64,000 nt of DNA from Pseudomonadota bacterium (GTDB lineage Bacteria; Pseudomonadota; Alphaproteobacteria; Caedimonadales; UBA1908): positions 1-64,000 of the forward strand of contig JAIUNT010000003.1 in the NCBI GenBank assembly GCA_020161545.1, read 5' to 3'. The notes under the pieces were generated by a model. The model saw only the letters and a program-made list of their open reading frames with translations, searched no databases and had not been told where the DNA came from. Below, in pieces: positions 53,998-63,501 of the stretch. The position numbers and the translations under genes were made by a program. The first letter of the stretch is position 1. Each line of letters starts with the position of its first letter.

Positions 53998-54025
53998 AAG
54001 GTGTTCGTTTTAAGGAGAATAAAAG

Positions 54026-54532
54026 TTAGGCGACTTGTGCCAGCGCCTCTTCCACACGTGCGGCTGCTGCGTCTTCATCGATGGATTCAATGAGGGCAAT
54101 TTCAGCGCACAAACGCTCAAGGGCGCTGCGGTAAATTTGACGCTCGCTATAGGACTGCTCACCGCGGTCGTCCTTGGCGCGGTAAAGCTCGCTTAAAACT
54201 TCTGCCACACAGGTCAAATCACCTGAGTTAATCTTCAGCTCATATTCTTGGGCACGTCTTGCCCATACGCCCTTCTTGGCGCGGATGCGGCGTGCCAGGG
54301 TGGCAAAAGCCCTTTCCATGTCTTCTTTGGAGCCAAGGCGACGCAGACCTGAGGTCTTTGCCTTGGCCATGGGGACCCGCAATGTCATGCGTGTTTTATC
54401 GAAAGTAATCACGAGCACCTTCAGTTCGCAGCCTGCAACCTGTTGCATTTCAACGGATTCCAAGCGTCCCACCCCATGGGTTGGGTAAACAACGAACTCA
54501 CCACCACTCAATGCCTCAACACCTGACATCAT
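54026..54532 (-). CDS. carD: CarD/CdnL-family RNA polymerase-binding regulator
   Basis: 168 residues. The N-terminal Tudor-like RNAP-interaction domain (EFVVYPTHGVGRLESVE, about residues 12-70) and a helical DNA-binding C-terminal domain (RRAQEYELKINSGDLTCVAEVLSELYRAKDD, about 85-160) match CarD/CdnL. These proteins stabilise open promoter complexes, particularly at rRNA promoters, and affect growth and stress responses. GGAGGGG precedes the start. Monocistronic with its own terminator. Confidence 0.95.
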   Translation of the reverse strand: MMSGVEALSGGEFVVYPTHGVGRLESVEMQQVAGCELKVLVITFDKTRMTLRVPMAKAKTSGLRRLGSKEDMERAFATLARRIRAKKGVWARRAQEYELKINSGDLTCVAEVLSELYRAKDDRGEQSYSERQIYRSALERLCAEIALIESIDEDAAAARVEEALAQVA

Positions 54533-54718
54533 GCCAATTCCCCTCCTTTAAAGACCCCTTCATTTGAACAGTTTCATTTCTAAAAGTCAACTTTTTTTAC
54601 ATTTTGTTAGTAAATCATTAAGATTTTTATTGAAATTAGCCTTCTCGTGACTTATTGGAAAAAATAGAGGCCCGCACTTTATGCGTGGCATGACTTTTTT
54701 TGTGAAGTGAGCAATTCC

Positions 54719-57244
54719 ATGCGTCGTTTAATGGCTTATATGATGATCGGTGCGCACGTACTCGCGCATGTCCCGTGTTACGGCACGTCAATGTCCTCAG
54801 CTGAGATGGAGCAAATTCAAAGCCGCCTTCCACGTGCTCACACAGCGCCAAGTGCTGTGGCGCCCCAGGGAAGTTTCTTTACCCGCTACGAGGAGCTCTT
54901 GGAGATGTATCGTCTGAGACAGGATGAGCTTGCCGGATGCATAGATGAGAACGCGCGCCTCATTGGGGAGCTGGATACCTTGCGAAATGCAGCTCAGAGT
55001 CGTGTGGACGCGCAAGAAACCCAGGAGAGGCTTCAACTTGAAGAGCGCTTACGTGACGTAAGGGCACGCTTTAATGAAAGCGAATGCGCAAATGCGTCTT
55101 TACACCAAGAGAACCGTTTGCTCACAAGTCACCTTGAGAAAGAACAAAAAGCACGTGCACGCGACGCGCTGCGCATGCGTGAGCGCTCCCAGCAATATGA
55201 GCAAACGCTCCACCAGATGGGACAAGAAAACGCGCGTCTCGACGCAGAAAATAGTGCGCTGAGAAAGAGTGTGAATCAACAAGAGCGGCGCGACGCGGAC
55301 GCAGCTGCGCGCATAGCGGCCCTTGAGCACGCGCTGAGTAAAAAGCGCGGAAAACCTGCCACCTCTGCCCTTGCGGCCGGACGTTTGGCAGAGCAAGCCC
55401 GTCAGATTCAAGTTTTGGAAGAGATGCTTGAGTCAACGCGGGATCAAATGCGTTCCGTGGAGGTTGCAGGAAACGTCCAAGTGGCGAGAAACCGTGATCT
55501 GGTCCGTGAGTATGAGGCCCTCCAGCAAAACAATGAAATTCTGCGTCAGGACATTGTGCGCTTGCAGGAAGAAAGGGACCTCGCTCAAGTTCCGGCCCCC
55601 CAAGGCCCAAGTCTGGCCGATGAGCTCGCAGCCATTGGTGAAGGTGCGTTTACCGCGCCTTCAAACCAAGCTCCTCTTTTTTGCGAACCTGCGTCTGTGG
55701 ACAGCATTGATGGGGTTTCATTGCAACAAGCCCAGAACATTGTTGAGCAAATAGGCCAAGGGCTTGATGAGGAAAGCGCTCAGCGTTTGCGCGCACACCT
55801 AGCGCCCCTATGTCAGATCATGAACCAGACGGAAGCAGAGCGGCGCATGGCCCAAGAGGAGTTGGTTGAAGCAAGGGCGCTGCACCAGGAAGAAGTGGCC
55901 TCTTTGGTAGAGCGTGCGCGGGTGCAAGAGGAGGCGTTGGAAGCGCAGGCACAGAGCTTGGCACAAGAACGTCAAGTGAACCGGGTAAGCGAAGACGCGC
56001 GTGAGCGCATACGTGTGGCCCTTGAAGAGGAGCAAGCTCAAACCACAGAACTGCGCCGGGAGATTGCGGTAGCGTCAGCACGCATCCGTGAACTTGAGGC
56101 GCAAAATGCGCAACACCAAGAGGAGCTGCGCGAGGCCCGTGACGCCCATGGGGGAGCGCAAGCTCAACTTGAGAGCACTACGCGCGCTCTGAGCGCAAGT
56201 GTGTCAGATCACGAGGAAACCCAGAGACTCTTGGAGGCATCCCGAAGGGCTCTGGTGGCTTCTCAACATGAGGTTACGCAAGCACGAGACGATTTCGCAG
56301 CGGAGCAAGGCGCCCACGGGGAGACACAGGGTCATTTGGTCACCGCGCAACGTGATTTGGCAGCAGAGCAAGGCTCTCACGCCAACACACACAGACTTTT
56401 AGAGGACGCGCAACAGGAAGCCGGTGCGGCGCGAGATGACTTTGCAGCTGAGCAGAGGGCGCATGGAATGACCCGGGGGTATCTCGCCACTGCACAAAGC
56501 GATTTGGCCGCAGAGCAAAGGGCTCACGCGGCAACGCAAGGTCTTCTTGCCACAGAGCAAATGGATCACGGGGCAACGCAGGGTCTTTTGGTGACCGCAC
56601 GGGATGATTTTGCAGCTGAGCAAAGGGACCATGGAGCTACCCGCGGACTTCTCGCCACTGCACGGGATGACTTGGTTGCGGAGCAAGGTGCTCACGCGGG
56701 GACCCAGGCGCTCTTGGTAGCCTCGCAGGCTGATTTAGTGGCAGCACGGCAAGCACATCATCTGGCGCAAAGTCAGGGGGCCGTCCATTTGGGAACGGCC
56801 AATCGTCTCCAGGGGGCGCTAGCAGGGTTGCAAGCCCAGCACGCCGCATTGGGAGAAACCTTTCACACACATCTCAGCGAGTCACAGGTACAGAGTACGG
56901 CCCAGGTGAATCTGCAGCACTATGTGAGCGCCTTGGAGGCCACTCTAGCGCGCGCCCGCCAGGAGCTTGCTGACGCACAAAACGACAGGCAGCGTCTCGC
57001 TCAGGAAGTGCAGGCTCTACGCCGGGCACTCGGGGGCCTTAGTCACGGTCCGAAAAAACCGGTGATCGCCGCGCAAACACACCGCGCACCAGAAAGCCAC
57101 CTTGACCGTTTGAGCCGTGCTCTTTCGTCCTTTGTGAAAACCCCGGCGGCGCGCACCAAAGGCACGCCCACCAAGTCCCACGGGCCGTCCGTGAAGGGGT
57201 CAAAGAAAGAGGTGCCAAGCCCTGCTGTCACGCAAAGCGCTTAA
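54719..57244 (+). CDS. Secreted coiled-coil protein with 21-residue tandem repeats
   Basis: About 841 residues. ATG 54719 opens a short hydrophobic signal (MRRLMAYMMIGAHVLAHV). Residues about 60-290 and 380-520 are long coiled coil, rich in Ala, Glu, Gln, Arg. Residues about 522-680 hold tandem repeats of 21 residues with consensus A-R-D-D-F/L-A-A-E-Q-x-A-H-x-x-T-x-x-L-L-x-T, with at least one shortened unit of 14. After another coiled coil the C-terminus is a basic, low-complexity tail. Function unknown; long coiled coils of this sort may be adhesins, structural proteins or effectors. No clear Shine-Dalgarno, so GTG 54707 is also possible. Convergent with hemH. Confidence 0.78.
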   Translation: MRRLMAYMMIGAHVLAHVPCYGTSMSSAEMEQIQSRLPRAHTAPSAVAPQGSFFTRYEELLEMYRLRQDELAGCIDENARLIGELDTLRNAAQSRVDAQETQERLQLEERLRDVRARFNESECANASLHQENRLLTSHLEKEQKARARDALRMRERSQQYEQTLHQMGQENARLDAENSALRKSVNQQERRDADAAARIAALEHALSKKRGKPATSALAAGRLAEQARQIQVLEEMLESTRDQMRSVEVAGNVQVARNRDLVREYEALQQNNEILRQDIVRLQEERDLAQVPAPQGPSLADELAAIGEGAFTAPSNQAPLFCEPASVDSIDGVSLQQAQNIVEQIGQGLDEESAQRLRAHLAPLCQIMNQTEAERRMAQEELVEARALHQEEVASLVERARVQEEALEAQAQSLAQERQVNRVSEDARERIRVALEEEQAQTTELRREIAVASARIRELEAQNAQHQEELREARDAHGGAQAQLESTTRALSASVSDHEETQRLLEASRRALVASQHEVTQARDDFAAEQGAHGETQGHLVTAQRDLAAEQGSHANTHRLLEDAQQEAGAARDDFAAEQRAHGMTRGYLATAQSDLAAEQRAHAATQGLLATEQMDHGATQGLLVTARDDFAAEQRDHGATRGLLATARDDLVAEQGAHAGTQALLVASQADLVAARQAHHLAQSQGAVHLGTANRLQGALAGLQAQHAALGETFHTHLSESQVQSTAQVNLQHYVSALEATLARARQELADAQNDRQRLAQEVQALRRALGGLSHGPKKPVIAAQTHRAPESHLDRLSRALSSFVKTPAARTKGTPTKSHGPSVKGSKKEVPSPAVTQSA
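56282..56760 (+). repeat. 63-base tandem repeat array inside the coiled-coil gene
   Basis: About seven units of 63 bases (21 codons), for example ARDDFAAEQGAHGETQGHLV and the following AQRDLAAEQGSHANTHRLLE, with one unit shortened to 14 codons and one with an insertion. The units keep the reading frame. Variation in copy number between strains would be expected. Confidence 0.85.
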
Positions 57245-58275
57245 GACGCGCGGGCTTGGGACTGAGTCTGAGGGGTCGCTTCTGTCTTGCCTGTCACAAG
57301 GTTTGCAAGAAGGGCAATGAGTGCGTTGCTTTCATTCAGACATGGGACATAGGTAAAGTGGGTGCCGCCGGCCGCAAGAAAAACTTCGCGGTAGCGGATA
57401 TTAATTTCCTCTAACGTTTCCAAGCAGTCGCTGACGAAGCCAGGCGCCACCATGACCACTCGGGTAATGCCTTGGGCGGGAAGCTTCTCCAGCGTTTCTT
57501 GGGTATAGGGCGTCAGCCACGCCTTAGGACCAAAGCGGGATTGGAAGGTGTGGGTAAAGGTTTCAGGTGTGAGCTCAAGGGCGTCTCGTAACAAGCGCGC
57601 TGTCTTGGCGCACATGCAGGAATAGGGATCGCCCTTTGTGAGGCTGTCGGCAGGCATACCATGGAAAGACGCAATCACCTTTTGAGGTTGCCAATCCAAG
57701 GTTTTTGCGTGTGCGGTGATGCTTTGTGCAAGGGCCTCGATATAGCCGGGGTGGTCGTGAAAGGGCGGAATCACCTTCAAACTCGGCTGCCAGCGCATCT
57801 TGGCCAGGACCCGAAACGCCTCATCACACACCGTTGCCGTTGTGGCGGCGCAGTATTGGGGATAAAGAGGCACCAAGGTGATGTGGGTGCACCCTTCCTT
57901 CACCAGTGCCTCAATTTGTGAGGCCATGGAGGGATTGCCGTACCGCATTGCCCAACGCACCTTCATGTGGGGCAAGGCGCGGGCCAGTCCCTCTCCCTGG
58001 GCGCGTGTGAAGTGCCGTAAGGGTGACTCGTTGGTGTCCTCGCGCCAAATGCTGCGATAGGCGTGGGCACTTTTGTGGGGACGCAGGGTGAGAATAATGA
58101 GGTTTAAAATGGGCTGCCACAAAAGGGGATGAAGCTCAATGACCCGCCGGTCCGATAGAAACTCTTTGAGGTAGCGCCTGACAGCAAACCAGCTTGTGTC
58201 ATCGGGCGTTCCGAGATTCACGATCAGGACCCCTTCTTTTTGAGGGGGAATTGTGGGATGGCTGGCTGGCTTCAT
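57241..58275 (-). CDS. hemH: Ferrochelatase
   Basis: 344 residues. It inserts Fe2+ into protoporphyrin IX, the last step of heme synthesis, needed for the bc1 cytochromes. GVLIVNLGTPDDTSW opens the fold, KVIASFHGMPADSLTKGDPY carries the catalytic His, and VVMVAPGFVSDCLETLEEI the conserved Glu region. The length is typical. Its stop overlaps the convergent coiled-coil gene by 4 bases. Confidence 0.95.
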   Translation of the reverse strand: MKPASHPTIPPQKEGVLIVNLGTPDDTSWFAVRRYLKEFLSDRRVIELHPLLWQPILNLIILTLRPHKSAHAYRSIWREDTNESPLRHFTRAQGEGLARALPHMKVRWAMRYGNPSMASQIEALVKEGCTHITLVPLYPQYCAATTATVCDEAFRVLAKMRWQPSLKVIPPFHDHPGYIEALAQSITAHAKTLDWQPQKVIASFHGMPADSLTKGDPYSCMCAKTARLLRDALELTPETFTHTFQSRFGPKAWLTPYTQETLEKLPAQGITRVVMVAPGFVSDCLETLEEINIRYREVFLAAGGTHFTYVPCLNESNALIALLANLVTGKTEATPQTQSQARAS

Positions 58276-58404
58276 GGGTAATCATTTGATCTCGTGTGAC
58301 TTCATGCCAAGGTAATCCCTTTTGCAACCTTTGTACAGGTTGGGGATGGATCTAAAGAAAAAATCGCACTAGAATAGATGTATATCTTGGGGGAGATCTT
58401 ATCC

Positions 58405-58872
58405 ATGTCATACCTTTACATATCTTGGCAACAATTTCACCGTGACACCCATTCACTTGCGCAAATTTGCAAGGAAAAAGGGCCGTTTGAGCGTTTGATT
58501 GTCATTGCCAGAGGTGGCCTTGCGCCGGCAGCTATCTTGGCTCAGGCGCTGGATATTCGCATTGTGGATACTATTTGCGTGGCAAGTTATAGCCACAGCA
58601 ATACCCGGGAAGATTTGGTGCTTATTAAGGACAGCCTCCACGGGGGGCAAACAACCCTGGTGGTGGACGATCTGGCGGATTCGGGGAAAACGGCCGCCTT
58701 TGTGCGCGAGCGCCTGCCTAACGCCCACATGACGGCCCTTTATGCCAAGCCAGAAGGGGAAGCAAGTCTGGATAGCTATGTGCACAAGGTGGCCCAGGAC
58801 AAGTGGATTGTGTTTCCCTGGGAGGAGGCGCCCGAGATCGCCGCCCAGTGGCCGGCCGTGGCCAGTCTCTAG
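58405..58872 (+). CDS. gpt: Phosphoribosyltransferase, xanthine-guanine (Gpt) type
   Basis: About 155 residues. ATG 58405 has GGGGGAG nine bases upstream and starts MSYLYISWQQFHRD, resembling bacterial Gpt (E. coli MSEKYIVTWDMLQIHAR type). The PRPP-binding motif is LVVDDLADSGKTA and an early ARGGLAPA loop binds pyrophosphate. WIVFPWE near the end is typical of Gpt. It salvages xanthine or guanine, fitting the nucleoside hydrolase nearby. A hypoxanthine-type specificity is possible. Confidence 0.85.
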   Translation: MSYLYISWQQFHRDTHSLAQICKEKGPFERLIVIARGGLAPAAILAQALDIRIVDTICVASYSHSNTREDLVLIKDSLHGGQTTLVVDDLADSGKTAAFVRERLPNAHMTALYAKPEGEASLDSYVHKVAQDKWIVFPWEEAPEIAAQWPAVASL

Positions 58873-58875
58873 CGT

Positions 58876-58895
58876 TATAGCCGAACCCTTATAAT
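58876..58895 (+). repeat. 20-base repeated element, copy 2
   Basis: TATAGCCGAACCCTTATAAT, differing from 27768-27787 at two positions. It occupies most of the 27-base gap between the convergent gpt and LRR genes. Confidence 0.45.
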
Positions 58896-58899
58896 GTGA

Positions 58900-61800
58900 T
58901 CATGCGTCTTCCTCCACCCATGAAATGCCCGATGGGTTTTGGGTGAAGAGTTGGGGCGCTGCATGGAGGTAGGGGTCACTTTCTTCAAAGGCGCTGATCT
59001 CCCACGCTTCTTTGTGTCCTTTTATTGTGAGAGACGGTGAGTGAACACACAGCTTGCTTAGAGATGGAAGATTTTCCAACCCTTCTAAATGTGTCGCACC
59101 CTTTGAAAGGATAAGACATGTCAGATGTGGCATCACAGCGTTGATACGCACCCCTGTGATGGATGTGTTGATCAGTGACAAGGTCTCAAGGGCTGGAAAG
59201 AACGCCATATCAGGCAATTGTGTCATTGTAGACGGCAAGACCAGTGTCTTGAGATTTGGCATAGGCAAGCTCAGGTCCTGTGCGCTCACTTGCGTTTTTC
59301 CCAAATCCAATGCATTGACAGCGCAAAGATTTTCCATCCCTGTTAAACGTGTCAGGGTGCTGGGCGCCCTAAAATCTTTTAGATTTGGCATGGGTGCATC
59401 AATATGAAGCGTGCTCACCTGCGTGTTATCAAGGGGTAAACATTGAAGTGCGCGCATATTTTCCACGCCTGTCACATGCGCCAGGGTGCTGAGCGCCATA
59501 AAAGCGATCAGATTTGGCATGGGTGCATCAATGTGGAGCGCGCTCACCTGTGTGTTACCAAGGTGCAAGAATGAAAGCGCCTGCAGATGATGGATCCCTG
59601 TCAGATGCGTGAGGGTGTCTGGTAAGAAAAAGAACCGCAGATTCGGCATGGGACCTTCGAAGTCGATGGATGTCACTTGCGTATTTCTGGTGGGTATATC
59701 TTGAAGCGCGTGTAAGTGCCCGATGCCCGTCAGGCGCGTGAGGGATTTGGGCAAAGTCAACGACGTTAGATTTGGCATGGATTCATCAAAATGCAGCGCA
59801 TTTATATCAGTGTCCTGCAGATGCAGAGTTGTCAGTGCGCGAAGATGGGCGAGCCCCGTTAGGCTTCTTGCTGCCGTGGAAGGCGCAAGGTACGTCAGAT
59901 TTGGCATGGGTGCATCAAAATGCACAGACGCCACCTGGGTGTTATTCAGGGGCAAAGAAACGAGGGTGGATAACCTCTCAATACCCGTCAAATGCACCAG
60001 CGTGTCAGGCAAAGAGAGAGAAGTGAGATTTGGCATGGGCCTGTCAAAGTGGAGCGACGCCACATGGGTACCATGGAGGTCCAATACCTCAAGGGAAGGC
60101 GCATGGGGTAAGGGGGATAGGCTGGCCATGTCTCCCGATAGGGTCAGTTTTGTAAGACTCGGCACAGATCCTTCAATGGCAAGAGAGGGCTCTTGGATGT
60201 CACTGACACTCAGGTGATTGAGGGCCGGAAGGTTTTCTAGGCCTGTTACGCGTGCTCCTTTTGAAAGGTGTACCCTGTGAAGATGCGGCGTATGTCGATC
60301 AAAGGTGATGGTGCCTTCTTGTGCAACACTCAGATGCGTTATATGGGGGAAATGCGCGAGCACAAAGGCCAGGGGATACTGAGGCGTCGTCTCAAAAGCG
60401 CGCACTTCCTCAAAAAGCGTTCCTTGGTAGATCGGCTGTGACAAAAGGGGCAGGAGTGCTTTTGCGATATCCCCTTGCATGAAGACATCGTCCCAAGCGA
60501 CGTGTGACAGGACGTAACGCAGGAGCGGCACAAAATCCTGGCGTTCCTCCATGGTACTCAGTTTTTTCAAAAATGCTGCCGCCTCATTGTTTCCAAGAAT
60601 TTTTTGTGAAACCAAGTGATAGAATGGATTGCGCACTGTGAGGGCCGTGTGTGGATCCAAAAGAAGCATGGACTCCAAAACCCCATGGTGGAGGCTGCCC
60701 TCATGGGCGCGCATCACCTCTAAACGCTGCTCTTCATTTTGATCTTTCAGAGTCAGTGAGATCAGCCCCTCAACATGTCCATGGGTGCCCGCACCCTCAA
60801 AAAGAACGAACTGAAAAATGTTATCAACGGTGACTCTCAAAGAGCCCGCTAAATCGTTGGCCTTTTGCTTGAGATCGTTGGCCTTTTGCTTGAGATCGAG
60901 AAAGTCTAGTGCAATACGTCTGTCAGGTGCGATGAAGGAAAAAAGACGCATAAATCCTTGATTTATTTCCTGTTTCTGTACATCTATAGCTGTCCTTGAA
61001 AAGGATGGCAGGAACGATTTTCCTAAGATTTTTTCAAAGACGCGCAGCACATTTGCAAAGCCCGAATCGAGTTCGTTTTGACCACGCAAATAGCGCACAT
61101 GCTGCACTGCAGGGGGGTTCCAAGAACTTGAGGCTGCGCTCATGGGTTCCTCCAAGCTGTTTAAGTCACCCACGACCCTGTTCCAGGCGGTTCGAACCAA
61201 GAGTGAGACAGCGCCCACCTGGTCGACGGGCTGTTCGTCATAAAACGCCCTTAAAAGATCAGCGCGCGGCCCAGTTATTCCATTCAAGAAGGACAGATCA
61301 AATAGCTGCTTTGTGTAGTTGTAAGCCATGAGATTGAGCAAAACGCGTAGCTTGTTCTCATTACAATCAGAAAAAGTATCGCTGGTGCTGACGGTCGCCT
61401 CAGGCCCAAAGACAAGATTTGCCGGACCATGGGATGGGGGGGATCCCACATAGGGTGTGGTCTTTGAGAAAAAGGGAAAAACAAAAACACCGTAAAGCGC
61501 GTCGAGGTCAAGTCCAGGGATAGATGCATCACGAGGATTGGCAGGGTCACTGGATGATGCGCCAAAAGATGATGATATAATCGGCTCTAAAAGGTCTGCT
61601 TTTTTGAGTGCTTCGCGGCCCAGGATCTCTCGCACATCGCTTTCTTCCAAAGACGTGACGTCTTGAAACCGTGTTGCAGGAGGCGTGTTGACAAGGGGGG
61701 TGAGCACGCGTCCATTTTGGCCGCCATGATCAAGGGCTTTCAAATAGGCGTTTGTCACATCCGCTAATGTGTCTGCTTTCATGCATAAAAAAGAGGAGAT

Positions 61801-62448
61801 AAGGAGCTCTGTTGTGTGGCGAGGAAAGGGGCTCGTTCCTTTTTGTTCGGCAATGAGCGCCTTTGAGACGTTATACAGAAGCGGGAGGACCACATCTTCC
61901 TCGTAGCGCTTTGAAGTGCCTTGGGCCTCAAAGCTCTTTTGGTAGCGCTGCCTTACATCTTTAAAGGCGGACTGCTTGAAAAGGGCTGCGCTGCCTAACT
62001 GTGAGAACCGGTTGAGCTGTTTGTCGTTTGTGTTTTCTAAAATCTGACGCACGTCGGCCACCACCATCATGAGCGTTGCAAGTGTTTCGAAAGTGGCATG
62101 CTTTGAAAAATTATCCCGTCCCAGGGAATCAATGCCCAACTCGCCATTGACGCTTGGGAAGAGTATTTTCGCTATATTCCAGTGGGGATTGTTGCCTTTG
62201 TCTCCTACAAAGGAACGACGCCCTTCCTTGTCGTAAACAAAACTCTCAACAAAGCCAAAGCGCATGTTTTTGACGATGTCAGTGTGCAGTCCGATCAATC
62301 CAAAAGTAAAAGACGACTGCGGGTTTTGAAAATACTTTGTTGTGCCCTTACTGGCGTTAAAGGGCAGGACTGCGCTGACACTTGAGCAAAGGGCCAGGGA
62401 CGCTGCAAACAAAAACAAATTCTTGTGAAAACTTTTCAATTTTATCAA
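58900..62448 (-). CDS. Large secreted leucine-rich-repeat protein
   Basis: 1182 residues. A signal peptide (NLFLFAASLALCSSVSA) is followed by an N-terminal helical region of about 680 residues with no family recognised, including an HxxNL-like helical core and a duplicated LKQKANDLKQKANDL. From about residue 700 to 1140 there are about ten LRR-type units of 43-45 residues, with a core of M-P-N-L-x-x-L-x-L-P plus L-T-G-I-x-x-L-x-A-L-x-x-L-x-L-x-x-T-Q-V-x-x-L-H. Secreted LRR proteins are known contact or effector molecules in host-associated bacteria; here that role is inferred. Monocistronic, convergent with gpt. No obvious terminator. Confidence 0.85.
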   Translation of the reverse strand: MIKLKSFHKNLFLFAASLALCSSVSAVLPFNASKGTTKYFQNPQSSFTFGLIGLHTDIVKNMRFGFVESFVYDKEGRRSFVGDKGNNPHWNIAKILFPSVNGELGIDSLGRDNFSKHATFETLATLMMVVADVRQILENTNDKQLNRFSQLGSAALFKQSAFKDVRQRYQKSFEAQGTSKRYEEDVVLPLLYNVSKALIAEQKGTSPFPRHTTELLISSFLCMKADTLADVTNAYLKALDHGGQNGRVLTPLVNTPPATRFQDVTSLEESDVREILGREALKKADLLEPIISSSFGASSSDPANPRDASIPGLDLDALYGVFVFPFFSKTTPYVGSPPSHGPANLVFGPEATVSTSDTFSDCNENKLRVLLNLMAYNYTKQLFDLSFLNGITGPRADLLRAFYDEQPVDQVGAVSLLVRTAWNRVVGDLNSLEEPMSAASSSWNPPAVQHVRYLRGQNELDSGFANVLRVFEKILGKSFLPSFSRTAIDVQKQEINQGFMRLFSFIAPDRRIALDFLDLKQKANDLKQKANDLAGSLRVTVDNIFQFVLFEGAGTHGHVEGLISLTLKDQNEEQRLEVMRAHEGSLHHGVLESMLLLDPHTALTVRNPFYHLVSQKILGNNEAAAFLKKLSTMEERQDFVPLLRYVLSHVAWDDVFMQGDIAKALLPLLSQPIYQGTLFEEVRAFETTPQYPLAFVLAHFPHITHLSVAQEGTITFDRHTPHLHRVHLSKGARVTGLENLPALNHLSVSDIQEPSLAIEGSVPSLTKLTLSGDMASLSPLPHAPSLEVLDLHGTHVASLHFDRPMPNLTSLSLPDTLVHLTGIERLSTLVSLPLNNTQVASVHFDAPMPNLTYLAPSTAARSLTGLAHLRALTTLHLQDTDINALHFDESMPNLTSLTLPKSLTRLTGIGHLHALQDIPTRNTQVTSIDFEGPMPNLRFFFLPDTLTHLTGIHHLQALSFLHLGNTQVSALHIDAPMPNLIAFMALSTLAHVTGVENMRALQCLPLDNTQVSTLHIDAPMPNLKDFRAPSTLTRLTGMENLCAVNALDLGKTQVSAQDLSLPMPNLKTLVLPSTMTQLPDMAFFPALETLSLINTSITGVRINAVMPHLTCLILSKGATHLEGLENLPSLSKLCVHSPSLTIKGHKEAWEISAFEESDPYLHAAPQLFTQNPSGISWVEEDA
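59030..60340 (-). repeat. LRR-coding repeat array (about 130-base units)
   Basis: Within the 1182-residue gene, units of about 130 bases repeat roughly ten times. The clearest marker is M-P-N-L (or M-P-H-L, V-P-S-L), every 43-45 codons. Neighbouring units 59360-59660 are the most alike, with IDAPMPNL occurring twice. Confidence 0.8.
60853..60894 (-). repeat. 21-base perfect tandem duplication
   Basis: ATCGTTGGCCTTTTGCTTGA plus one further base occurs twice head-to-tail, coding for KQKANDL twice. It is in frame, within a helical part of the LRR protein. Confidence 0.9.
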
Positions 62449-62634
62449 TGTGGCAAATAGTAGTGTTCTGCCTGTATATTAGTTTGAATAAAAAAAAGTC
62501 AAGAAAAAGGAGAAATGGTGAAATTGTACTAATCGTGTATTTCTTTTACGTCATGTGTAGAAGATGCAAGAAAGCAACGCGAGTACGGGTGCACAGGGCG
62601 GACCCATCGTTAGGGCAAATGAGAGTGATTGGCG

Positions 62635-63213
62635 CTACTTTTGGCCGCGCCCGGGCTCCCATAAAACGTCCCTGGCGCCTTGGTCGTTGAGGGTGCGTGA
62701 GACCACAAAGAGGTAGTCCGAAAGTCTGTTGAGGTAGGGAAGTGCCTGGGTATGAATCCCCTGGGCTGCCGCATCTTGTTCAAAAAAAGCACACAGAGCC
62801 CGCTCGGCCCGGCGCGTGGTGGTGCGCGCCAGATGGGCAAAAGCGCTTGAGCGCGTGCCGCCCGGTAGCACGAAGGAATTAAGGGGAAGGAGCTTCGCAT
62901 TAAGCGCGTCGATTTCTTCCTCCAGACGTGTGACTTGGGTGCCGCTCAGGCGTAGGGAAGGGGTTTGGGTGTCCTCAGGGACACACAGATCCGCGCCTAA
63001 ATCAAACAGATCATGCTGGATCTGAAGAAGGGCCTCTTTGGCGTCCTCGTTATCTTCAAGGTGAGCAAGAATGAGGCCAATGGTGGCGTTGACCTCGTCC
63101 ACACACCCAATCACCTCAAGGCGCGGATGGGTTTTGGAAACGCGTGCGCCGCTGCCCAGGGACGTTTTTCCTTTGTCGCCGCCCTTGGTATAAATCCGTG
63201 TGAGCTGCACCAT
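62635..63213 (-). CDS. pduO: Cob(I)yrinic acid a,c-diamide adenosyltransferase (PduO type)
   Basis: 192 residues. It attaches the adenosyl group to Co(I) of cobalamin using ATP. TKGGDKGKTSLGSG is the ATP-binding N-terminus, RTTTRRAERALC and LPYLNRLSDYLFVVSR are the conserved corrin/ATP helices. Only the adenosylation step is seen; no de novo B12 genes lie in the window, so salvage is possible. It is 2 bases downstream of the HIG1 gene, on the same strand. The 186-base gap beyond it (62449-62634) has no visible feature. Confidence 0.93.
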   Translation of the reverse strand: MVQLTRIYTKGGDKGKTSLGSGARVSKTHPRLEVIGCVDEVNATIGLILAHLEDNEDAKEALLQIQHDLFDLGADLCVPEDTQTPSLRLSGTQVTRLEEEIDALNAKLLPLNSFVLPGGTRSSAFAHLARTTTRRAERALCAFFEQDAAAQGIHTQALPYLNRLSDYLFVVSRTLNDQGARDVLWEPGRGQK

Positions 63214-63214
63214 C

Positions 63215-63409
63215 TTAGGTGTGCCTTGTCAAAAGAAAGAGTGTGAATAAAAGGATTGCCACGATCTGGGCCGCCACACGCCAGCGCATGAGTTTATTGC
63301 TCTGTTGAGGGCTCTGTTTGCCGCGTATCATATTGATAATGCCGATAATCAGCACGACCACGGTGGCCAAAAGCGCAAGGCCAACAAGATATGTGAGGAT
63401 ATGATGCAT
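63215..63409 (-). CDS. HIG1-domain (twin transmembrane) protein
   Basis: 64 residues with two membrane helices, LVGLALLATVVVLIIGIINM and VAAQIVAILLFTLFLL. The connecting loop SNKLMRWRVAAQ is the hallmark of the HIG1 / hypoxia-induced protein domain (pattern SNKLMR-RV--Q). Mitochondrial relatives (Rcf1, HIGD) associate with cytochrome oxidase. In Alphaproteobacteria it often precedes the cobalamin adenosyltransferase gene, as here. Divergent from parE by 92 bases. Confidence 0.88.
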   Translation of the reverse strand: MHHILTYLVGLALLATVVVLIIGIINMIRGKQSPQQSNKLMRWRVAAQIVAILLFTLFLLTRHT

Positions 63410-63501
63410 GAAATGAGTTCTCTTTCTGTGTCAATGCCACTACTATAGGGCCAGTTATTTTCCTTGGAAAGAGAGAAACCAGCTTCTGGTAATGGGGTTC
63501 C

